From Actinomycetota bacterium (GTDB taxonomy: Bacteria; Actinomycetota; Acidimicrobiia; Acidimicrobiales; JAHWKP01): 6,415 nucleotides of DNA. A program made the position numbers and the translations under genes. Below the pieces are notes generated by a model. It did no database searches, was not told where the DNA came from, and saw only the letters and a program-made list of their open reading frames with translations. The DNA lies in the NCBI GenBank assembly GCA_019347775.1, contig JAHWKP010000098.1, positions 1 to 6,415 of the forward strand, read 5' to 3'. The first letter of the stretch is position 1. The number at the start of each line of letters is the position of its first letter. This document shows positions 1 through 3,974 of this stretch, in pieces.

Positions 1-227
1 TGGCGCTGGCAGACATCGACCAGCCCAGCGTGGTCGAGTGGGCCGGAGACCTCGCTGACGAGCTGGCCCCCGCCACCGTGAAGAAGGGCCACCAGATTCT
101 CGGGAGCTGCCTGCAGGCGGCTGTGGACGCCGGCCTGATCGCCGCCAGCCCGGTGCGCAACATCCCGCTGCCGACGGTCCGCCGCACCGAGATGCGGTTC
201 CTCACGGCAGCCGAGGTCGCCCGCTGG
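1..227 (+). pseudogene. Tyrosine recombinase (phage-type integrase), N-terminal fragment
   Basis: The reading frame is open from base 3 and runs in from outside the window; GTG at 30 is only an internal candidate start. The roughly 75 visible residues match the core-binding (SAM-like) domain of actinobacterial integrases. They include a helix with LAPATVKKGHQILGSCLQAAV, then GLIAASPVRNIPLP and the linker RRTEMRFLTAAEVARW, which normally leads into the catalytic domain. The frame then switches abruptly to WD40 sequence at about codon W225-227. The whole catalytic domain, with its Arg-His-x-x-Arg and Tyr nucleophile, is therefore absent, so the product cannot recombine DNA. It is probably the remnant of a phage, ICE or genomic-island integrase. 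The family call is secure from sequence pattern; the element it belonged to is unknown. Confidence 0.75.
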
Positions 228-467
228 AGTCATCCGGCTGTGGCGGATCCTGCGTGGGCACTTGCGTTCCGATCCGACGCTGCTCAGATCACCGCCGTCG
301 GTCCGGACGGCACCGCCCGAATCTGGGACCTCGGCGGCGCCGAAGTGGCGCAGCTGGCCGGCCGGTCGCCCGTCCGGGCTGTCGCGCTCCGGCCCGACGG
401 ACAGTACCTCGCCACGGGCAGCACGAACGGCACGGCTCGCGTATGGGCTCTCGCCGAAGGCAGCGAC
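228..467 (+). pseudogene. WD40 beta-propeller fragment fused in frame to the integrase remnant
   Basis: Two WD40 blades are readable in the integrase frame. The first is AWALAFRSDAAQITAV followed by GPDGTARIWDL. The second is VRAVALRPDGQYLATG followed by STNGTARVWAL. Both keep the usual (S/G)xDGTxRxW signature at the end of the blade. A working propeller needs about seven blades, so this is a fragment, with no start codon of its own and no recognisable continuation after about base 467. The frame stays open to the TAG at 663-665, but the residues after SLLSADRP look like random high-GC translation. Bacterial WD40 arrays of this kind usually sit at the C-terminus of kinases, ATPases or SARP-type regulators. 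Which parent protein this came from cannot be told. Confidence 0.65.
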
Positions 468-778
468 GCGAATGGCTCACTGCTCTCTGCGGATCGTCCG
501 GCGCTGCAGCGCAAGGAGCAGCCGAAGACGAGCCACCGCCTGGCACGAACCTCGGACATCGGACTCGAGACCGCCAGGCGTCGAGGTCGGACGTCTCCGG
601 GGGATCGCCGCCGCTCACGTCCGGGACCGCTTCGGGAAGGCCGACGCTCCGCTGTCGCCAATTAGGGTCGTCGTTGTTCCCGTCCGTGGACGTTGGGTGG
701 CACGCCGGGAAGTCCGCGCATGCGACTCCCTGGTCCAACGGACAGCCCAACGGTGACGTCACTCACTGGGGTCGTCGA
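468..778. other. Stretch without a recognisable gene
   Basis: Several frames are open here on both strands, as expected in GC-rich DNA, but none gives a protein I recognise or has a convincing ribosome binding site. One frame contains PWSNGQPNG at about 728-754, faintly like a motif near the C-terminus of ISL3-family transposases, but there is too little context to call it. The last 21 bases (759-779, minus strand) may be the end of the small gene split by the IS256 insertion. Confidence 0.4.
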
Positions 779-779
779 C

Positions 780-787
780 CTTCTCGG
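780..787. repeat. Left copy of 8-bp target-site duplication of the IS256 element
   Basis: CTTCTCGG occurs here and again at 3766-3773, exactly flanking the inverted-repeat ends of the IS256-family element. The match includes one further C on the outer 5' side (779/3765), so an alternative 9-bp reading is possible. IS256-family elements typically make 8-9 bp duplications. Confidence 0.65.
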
Positions 788-814
788 GTTGGCGTCCCGG
801 GGAGTGGTGGGAAT
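788..814 (+). repeat. Left terminal inverted repeat of the IS256 element
   Basis: Bases 792-814 match the reverse complement of 3739-3761 at 20 of 23 positions. The shared core includes GCGTCCC, then GG.GTGGTGG, then AAT. The outermost four bases (GTTG against GGCC) match only at the first G. Confidence 0.65.
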
Positions 815-823
815 TCGGGGTGA

Positions 824-852
824 GTAGGGGGTCCACCACGTAGGGGGCCACC
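824..852 (+). repeat. Imperfect tandem repeat inside the IS256 left end
   Basis: GTAGGGGGTCCACC (824-837) is followed at a 16-base spacing by GTAGGGGGCCACC (840-852). It lies between the outer terminal repeat and the inner 14-bp repeat. It helps explain why the left end has about 32 more bases between those two blocks than the right end has. Confidence 0.6.
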
Positions 853-855
853 GGC

Positions 856-869
856 GTGATCCTCAGCGT
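856..869 (+). repeat. Inner inverted repeat, left copy (14 bp)
   Basis: GTGATCCTCAGCGT is perfectly complementary to ACGCTGAGGATCAC at 3716-3729. It lies just upstream of the transposase start on the left and just after the stop on the right. It is a plausible internal transposase-binding site. Confidence 0.7.
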
Positions 870-890
870 GACCTTGCCGGGTTACGCACA

Positions 891-895
891 GGAGG
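891..895 (+). promoter_or_regulatory. Ribosome binding site of the IS256 transposase
   Basis: GGAGG ends 11 bases before ATG 907. The frame is open further upstream (to 856), but only the ATG at 907 has this site, and the protein similarity begins there (MALDQSVLSDLLDAL). Confidence 0.7.
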
Positions 896-906
896 TAGTC
901 ACACCG

Positions 907-1659
907 ATGGCCCTCGACCAGTCTGTCTTGTCTGATCTGCTCGACGCGCTCAAGGCCGGCGGCGACCTGGATTTCATGCGCAGGGCGATGGAGGTGGTGC
1001 TTCAGGCCGTGATCGAGCTTGAGGCCACGCGGGAGATCGGCGCCGGCCGCTACGAGCGGACGGAGGGACGCCGGACCTACCGCAACGGCAGCCGGGACCG
1101 GCTGCTGTCGACCAAGGCCGGCGACGTCAACCTGAAAATCCCGAAGCTCCGCCAGGGGAGCTTCTACCCGTCGCTGTTGGAGCCGCGCCGGCGGATCGAC
1201 AAGGCGCTGTGGGCGGTGGTGATGGAGGCCTACGTGCATGGGGTGTCGACCCGGAAGGTCGACGATTTGGTGGCCGCCCTGGGTATCGAGGCGGGGGTCT
1301 CCAAGAGCGAGGTGAGCCGGATCTGTTCCGAGCTCGACTCGGTGGTGGCCGAATTCCGGGACCGGCCCCTTTCCCACGTGGAGTTCCCCTACGTGTTCCT
1401 CGACGCCACCTACGTCAAGGCCCACGACGGGGCCCGGGTGGTGTCCAAGGCCATCGTCATCGCCACCGGGGTGGCCCGCAGCGGCGACCGGGAGGTCCTG
1501 GGGCTGGCGGTGGGCGACTCCGAAGACGGCGCCTTCTGGACCGCCTTCCTCCGCTCCCTGCGAGCTCGGGGACTGGGCGGGGTGAAGCTGGTGATCTCCG
1601 ACGCCCACGAAGGCCTCAAGGGCGCCATCGCCAGTGTCTTCCTCGGCGCCGCCTGGCAG
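907..1659 (+). pseudogene. IS256-family DDE transposase, N-terminal part (interrupted)
   Basis: This encodes residues 1-251 of a mutator-type transposase. Visible landmarks are GRYERTEGRRTYRNGSR (about 48-63), a typical N-terminal motif of the family, and the helix-turn-helix-like VSKSEVSRIC (131-140). The catalytic domain starts with the first Asp in VFLDATYVK (D166) and carries the second in VISDAHEGLK (D232). Similarity continues through GAAWQ and stops at base 1659, where the IS110 element begins. Read on as it stands, the frame adds a meaningless tail and ends at TAA or TGA at 1771-1773, giving a 288-residue product without the catalytic Glu. The continuation is at 3217-3703. Removing about 1555 bp rejoins both halves in frame as a protein of about 413 residues, normal for the family. 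Confidence 0.88.
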
Positions 1660-1671
1660 AGATCGTCAGTG

Positions 1672-1677
1672 CACTAT
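1672..1677 (+). promoter_or_regulatory. Candidate -10 box in the IS110 left end (half of a circle-junction promoter)
   Basis: CACTAT keeps the A, A and T at positions 2, 5 and 6 of TATAAT. No good -35 lies at the right distance in the IS256 sequence to its left. When right end and left end are joined, TTGACT at 3203-3208 falls 18 bp upstream. The expected start of transcription, about 7 bases downstream, is the first base of the 5' hairpin at 1684. Confidence 0.5.
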
Positions 1678-1683
1678 CCACCA

Positions 1684-1702
1684 CGGCGGGTTCGTCCCGC
1701 CG
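1684..1702 (+). other. 5' hairpin of the predicted bridge RNA
   Basis: CGGCGGG (1684-1690) pairs perfectly with CCCGCCG (1696-1702) across a TTCGT loop. It begins about 7 bases after the candidate -10 box, so it would be the very start of the transcript. Confidence 0.7.
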
Positions 1703-1745
1703 GAGTATCACCGGCTGGCGAGAGGGTCTCGCTGGTCACTCCCCG

Positions 1746-1811
1746 CCGGCGGGAGAGGGCCTTGGCAGCGTGACCTTCGAGGTCCGTCGGCAGACCTGTC
1801 CCTCCCGCCGG
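1746..1811 (+). other. Target-binding loop of the predicted bridge RNA
   Basis: The closing stem is a perfect 10-bp inverted repeat, CCGGCGGGAG (1746-1755) with CTCCCGCCGG (1802-1811). It extends three more pairs past a bulged A (1757-1759 with 1799-1801). Inside, the left target guide TGGCAG (1763-1768) equals the IS256 sequence directly left of the insertion (1654-1659). After it comes a hairpin GACCT-TCG-AGGTC (1772-1784). The right target guide CGGCAGAC (1788-1795) is the exact complement of GTCTGCCG (3215-3222) at the right junction. The guides are on the sides expected for IS621: the left guide has top-strand sense and the right guide is antisense. Confidence 0.75.
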
Positions 1812-1817
1812 TGGCAA

Positions 1818-1877
1818 GCTCTGCACTGGCCATTGGGAGTAGCGCTTCGAGCGCCGTGACGAGCGACCAGGTCGAGC
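1818..1877 (+). other. Donor-binding loop of the predicted bridge RNA
   Basis: The closing stem is interrupted: GCTC (1818-1821) pairs with GAGC (1874-1877), and CTGG (1826-1829) with CCAG (1867-1870). Inside, the left donor guide TTGGGAGT (1833-1840) is identical to the last eight bases of the element's right end (3209-3216). A hairpin GCGCT-TCG-AGCGC (1842-1854) follows. The right donor guide TGACGA (1857-1862) is complementary to TCGTCA in the left end (1663-1668). Confidence 0.72.
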
Positions 1878-1904
1878 ACGCCGTCGGGGTGTGGCGCCAC
1901 CTCC

Positions 1905-1911
1905 GAGGAGG
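1905..1911 (+). promoter_or_regulatory. Ribosome binding site of the IS110 recombinase; it bears on the start codon
   Basis: GAGGAGG ends 7 bases before an in-frame TTG at 1919 and 13 bases before ATG 1925. The spacing favours TTG as the start, giving Met-Ser-Met-Phe; codon strength favours ATG. The proteins differ by only two residues. The site lies about 23 bases beyond the predicted end of the bridge RNA. Confidence 0.65.
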
Positions 1912-1924
1912 CGTTGCATTGTCC

Positions 1925-3106
1925 ATGTTCGCAGGCATCGACTGGGGTGGCCATCGCCACCAACTGGCCATCGTCGACGATGACGGCCGCGTCCTGGTCA
2001 ACGATCGGTTCACCCACGACCGAGCCGGCGTTGATGAGCTCCTCACGACGCTGCAGACTCACCAAGACAGCGGGCCCATGGCCGTGGCCATCGAACGATG
2101 CGACGGGATCGTCGTCGAAGCACTCCAAGCCAACGGACACCCCGTCTACCCGCTCAGCCCCCGGGTCTCGGCCCGGGCGCGAGAGCGCTATCAGGCAGCC
2201 CACCGCAAGGATGATCGGTTCGACGCCTTCGTGCTGGCCGACACGCTGCGCCACGAACACGCCCGCTGGCGGCCACTGGCACGACCGTCCGACACCCTGG
2301 CAGAGCTTCGGGTTCTTGTCCGGGACCGCCGTCGGACGCTCGAGACCCAGCAGGCCGTCGAGGCGCAGCTGCGGGCGACCCTGGAGGCCTACCACCCAGC
2401 CGCCGTCCGGCTCTTCTCCAGCATCGACCGAGCGATCACCCTGGCGTTCGTGCGTGACTACCCGACACCTGAGGCAGCAGCCCGGATCGGGCCCAGGCGT
2501 ATGCAAGCCTTCCTGGCTCGCCACGGCTACACCGGCCGAGTTCCGGCCGAAGCCCTGGTGGAGCGGCTCAGGACGCATCTGCTGGCCGCCACACCGGGAA
2601 CCTCGGCCGGGCATCAGTTCAGCGCCCTCGCTCTGGCCGACCACCTCGAGCTGCTCAACCTTCAACTCAAACGGTTCGACGCCGCGGTCGCCGACGTCTT
2701 CGCACGCCATCCCGACGGGCCGATCTTCGCCAGTTTCCCCGGCGTCGGTCCGGTCATCTCCGCCGCCCTGCTGGCCGAAATCGGCGAAGATCGCAGCCGC
2801 TTCCCAACAGCGGCGGTCCTCCTCGCCGAAGCGGGCCTCGCCCCGGTCACTCTCGCCTCCGGGAAAGTCCGGCGCGTCCGACTCCGTCGAGCCTGCAACA
2901 CGCGGCTACGCGACACGTTCAACTGGTGGGCCTACACCCTCAAGCGGATCGACCAGCCGACCCGTCTCGTCTACCTGGCCGCCCTCGACCAGGGCCAGCA
3001 CTCCCACCGGGCCCTGCGGGGAATCGGCGCCCGCTGGGCCCGGGTCCTGTGGCGTTGCTGGCAAGACGGAGTGCCCTTCGACCCCACCCGCCGCGCCACC
3101 ACCTGA
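1925..3106 (+). CDS. IS110-family bridge-RNA-guided recombinase (transposase)
   Basis: A 393-residue protein (395 if TTG 1919 is used), within the family's range. The N-terminal RuvC-like DEDD domain shows D6 in FAGIDWGGH, E57 in AIERCDG, and D97 and D100 in KDDRFDAFVLADTLR. A middle helical region (about 115-260) carries the arginine- and glutamate-rich segment RDRRRTLETQQAVEAQLRA. The C-terminal Transposase_20-type domain has the helix-hairpin-helix FPGVGPVISAALLAEIG (271-287) and LAEAGLAPVTLASGK, with S312 as the likely catalytic serine, then the basic VRRVRLRRACNTRLRDT. In characterised members a composite site of the DEDD carboxylates and this serine cuts and rejoins DNA at a dinucleotide core chosen by a bridge RNA. 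All these residues are present and the frame is intact, so the enzyme is probably functional. It is on the same strand as the bridge RNA and directly downstream of it. Confidence 0.92.
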   Translation: MFAGIDWGGHRHQLAIVDDDGRVLVNDRFTHDRAGVDELLTTLQTHQDSGPMAVAIERCDGIVVEALQANGHPVYPLSPRVSARARERYQAAHRKDDRFDAFVLADTLRHEHARWRPLARPSDTLAELRVLVRDRRRTLETQQAVEAQLRATLEAYHPAAVRLFSSIDRAITLAFVRDYPTPEAAARIGPRRMQAFLARHGYTGRVPAEALVERLRTHLLAATPGTSAGHQFSALALADHLELLNLQLKRFDAAVADVFARHPDGPIFASFPGVGPVISAALLAEIGEDRSRFPTAAVLLAEAGLAPVTLASGKVRRVRLRRACNTRLRDTFNWWAYTLKRIDQPTRLVYLAALDQGQHSHRALRGIGARWARVLWRCWQDGVPFDPTRRATT

Positions 3107-3216
3107 CCTGACCGCTTACCACTGAGGCCGGGCCGGTGAGAACAGGCTTGCCTCAACGCGCCCATCCTCGAACACGTTCACAGCCACGATCAGACGACGA
3201 GGTTGACTTTGGGAGT
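3107..3216 (+). other. IS110 right end (non-coding)
   Basis: These 110 bases run from the recombinase stop to the right junction. Apart from TTGACT (3203-3208) and the donor sequence TTGGGAGT (3209-3216) at its very end, I see no strong hairpin and no second guide-bearing structure. This supports placing the bridge RNA at the left end. Confidence 0.6.
3203..3208 (+). promoter_or_regulatory. Candidate -35 box in the IS110 right end (half of a circle-junction promoter)
   Basis: TTGACT matches five of six bases of TTGACA and points outward, toward the right junction. In the inserted form no suitable -10 follows it at 16-18 bp. In a circle with right end joined to left end, CACTAT (1672-1677) follows at 18 bp, counting one core copy. 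Confidence 0.5.
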
Positions 3217-3703
3217 CTGCCGGGTCCACTTCATGCGCAACGTGCTGGCCAGGGTGCCCAAAGGCTCCGCCGAGATGGTCGCCGCCGCCGTCCGCACCAT
3301 CTTCGCCCAGCCCGACGCCGCCGCCGTCGCCGACCAGCTCGAGACCATCGCCGACAAACTCGGCCGCCAGTTCCCCGCCGTGGCCACCATGCTGCGCGAG
3401 GCCGCCCCCGACATCTGCGCCTTCGCCGCCTTCCCCCAGCCCCACTGGCGCAAGATCTGGTCCACCAACCCCCTCGAGCGGGTCAACGTCGAGATCAAGC
3501 GGCGCGCCGACGTCGTCGGCATCTTCGCCCACGAGAACTCCGTCCTCCGCCTCGCCGGAGCCGTGCTCCTCGAGATCCACGACGAGTGGGCCGTCGCCGA
3601 ACGCCGCTACCTCTCCGAAGGCTCACTGGCCAAGCTCTACGAAAACAGCAAGGATGAACAACCAAAGGAGGTGGAAGGAGCCCACAGCGAACTCGTGGCC
3701 TAA
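3217..3703 (+). pseudogene. IS256-family DDE transposase, C-terminal part (interrupted)
   Basis: This continues the transposase after the IS110 insertion. Base 3217 is the probable third base of the split Arg codon, and the next codons read CRVHFMRNVL, the standard sequence after the Trp-Gln-Arg of the family. The helical insertion between the second Asp and the Glu follows, then the catalytic Glu in WSTNPLERVNVEIKRRADVVGIF (E339 of the rejoined protein) and the usual C-terminus VLRLAGAVLLEIHDEWAVAERRYLS. TAA lies at 3701-3703. No ribosome binding site or start codon serves this half alone. A GTG or ATG inside it would give a product lacking both catalytic aspartates. Confidence 0.88.
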
Positions 3704-3715
3704 GCCACACCACCA

Positions 3716-3729
3716 ACGCTGAGGATCAC
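3716..3729 (-). repeat. Inner inverted repeat, right copy (14 bp)
   Basis: ACGCTGAGGATCAC is the exact reverse complement of 856-869, and lies 12 bases after the transposase stop codon. Confidence 0.7.
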
Positions 3730-3738
3730 AACGCTCTC

Positions 3739-3765
3739 ATTTCCACCACACCCAGGGACGCGGCC
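3739..3765 (-). repeat. Right terminal inverted repeat of the IS256 element
   Basis: Its reverse complement matches 792-814 with three mismatches in 23 positions. It ends directly against the right copy of the CTTCTCGG duplication. Confidence 0.65.
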
Positions 3766-3773
3766 CTTCTCGG
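3766..3773. repeat. Right copy of 8-bp target-site duplication of the IS256 element
   Basis: CTTCTCGG is identical to 780-787. Outside both copies the sequence differs in the direction away from the element (C after this copy; GTCGAC before the left copy ends), as expected for a true duplication. Confidence 0.65.
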
Positions 3774-3912
3774 CGCGCTCGCGTTCCGCACCCGACAGGT
3801 CCACGATCTTCACGGCGACGTAATAGCTCGGTTCGGCTGGGCAGAGCGCGTCCTCAGGATCGTGAGCGCGGGCCGCAGTCGGGAAGGCGACGGCAATCTT
3901 CTTGGTCGTGAT
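3766..3912 (-). pseudogene. Small reading frame of unknown function, split by the IS256 insertion
   Basis: On the minus strand, codons from 3912 down read (I)TTKKIAVAFPTAARAHDPEDAL, then CPAEPSYYVAVKIVDLSG and AERERAEK, ending exactly at the insertion point. After removal of the IS and one copy of the duplication, the frame continues at 779-759 as VDDPSE and a TGA stop, about 55 codons in all. The first codon is ATC where ATG would be expected, with GAGG about 7 bases upstream. The gene may therefore have lost its start, or it may use the ATT or an internal GTG at 3813. An in-frame TGA precedes ATC directly. I do not recognise the protein. The even, charged composition looks coding, but a chance open frame is possible. 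Confidence 0.35.
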
Positions 3913-3944
3913 TCAGACCTCGCATTCGTCGGCATGGCGGCGAA

Positions 3945-3967
3945 GAAAAGGTGAGACGTGCGACGTC
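3945..3967 (-). terminator. Weak candidate terminator after the propeller gene
   Basis: On the minus strand, 8 bases after the stop codon, GACGT-CGC-ACGTC forms a 5-bp hairpin (3967-3955). A few bases later comes a T-rich run, TTTTCTT. The stem is short and the T-run is not immediately adjacent, so this is tentative. Confidence 0.3.
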
Positions 3968-3974
3968 GGTGAAG

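Larger units (their letters stand above)
1684..1882 (+). ncRNA. Predicted IS110 bridge RNA
   Basis: This non-coding stretch between the element's left end and its recombinase gene has the order of parts known for IS621-type bridge RNAs. Its length, about 200 nt, is close to the 177 nt of the IS621 RNA. From 5' to 3' there is a 7-bp hairpin with a TTCGT loop (1684-1690 with 1696-1702), then a hairpin with a perfect 6-bp core and a GGG loop (1718-1723 with 1727-1732, extendable with G-U pairs to 1713-1737). A target-binding loop (1746-1811) and a donor-binding loop (1818-1877) follow. Each loop carries two guides around a 5-bp hairpin with a TCG triloop, and the guides match the flanking target and the element ends. 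The RNA would hold donor and target DNA in the recombinase dimer. The exact 5' and 3' ends are inferred. Folding was done by eye. Confidence 0.8.
1660..3216 (+). mobile_element. IS110-family insertion sequence nested in the IS256 transposase gene
   Basis: The ends are inferred from where IS256 coding similarity stops (Trp-Gln codons end at 1659) and resumes (Cys codon at 3218). They agree with the predicted guide matches of the bridge RNA. If two bases of each end belong to the recombination core, the unit is about 1555 bp, and its removal restores the IS256 frame as TGG CAG NNC TGC CGG. There are no long terminal inverted repeats and no flanking duplication longer than a core, as expected for the family. 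Gene order is left end, about 260 bases of structured non-coding DNA, recombinase gene, then 110 bases of right end. That is the layout of the IS110 group, whose bridge RNA comes from the left end, rather than the IS1111 group. Nothing in the element looks broken, so it may be active. Confidence 0.85.
788..3765 (+). mobile_element. IS256-family (mutator) insertion sequence interrupted by an IS110-family element
   Basis: The boundaries come from imperfect terminal inverted repeats (788-814 and 3739-3765) flanked by the direct repeat CTTCTCGG. The occupied span is 2978 bp. Subtracting the roughly 1555-bp nested IS110 element leaves about 1423 bp, close to the 1.3-1.5 kb usual for the family. 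A second, perfect 14-bp inverted repeat lies further in (856-869 and 3716-3729). The only gene is the split DDE transposase. The element is inactive as it stands because its transposase is cut between the second Asp and the Glu of the catalytic triad. It could be mobilised only by transposase from an intact relative. Confidence 0.8.

Noticed and set aside
722..760. PWSNGQPNGDV in one plus-strand frame, reminiscent of the ISL3-family transposase motif PWSNGQxEGxV
   Set aside because: Only about eight residues agree, the surrounding sequence does not continue the family on either side, and it overlaps the end of the candidate split gene. Probably chance.
763..1608. Long open frame on the minus strand opposite the IS256 transposase (281 codons)
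   Set aside because: It is antisense to a clearly recognised transposase, has an unnatural His/Gly/Pro-rich composition, and has no ribosome binding site. It is a by-product of high GC content.
1742..1753. 12-bp perfect palindrome CCCGCCGGCGGG considered as an operator or terminator
   Set aside because: Its right half is better explained as one strand of the 10-bp stem that closes the target-binding loop; there is no T-run after it.
1736..2710. Long open frame on the minus strand opposite the IS110 recombinase (324 codons)
   Set aside because: It is antisense to a protein with all catalytic motifs of its family, and its own translation resembles nothing known.
1914..3125. 403-codon plus-strand frame overlapping the recombinase
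   Set aside because: It is a shifted reading of the same DNA, dominated by Ser, Pro, Thr and Arg. The recombinase frame carries the conserved residues.
1653..3218. Reading the recombination core as CT, as in IS621 (CT at 1653-1654 and 3217-3218)
   Set aside because: This would assign TGG CAG to the IS110 element, yet those codons are exactly the Trp-Gln expected of the IS256 transposase. The left guide would then match the flank poorly.
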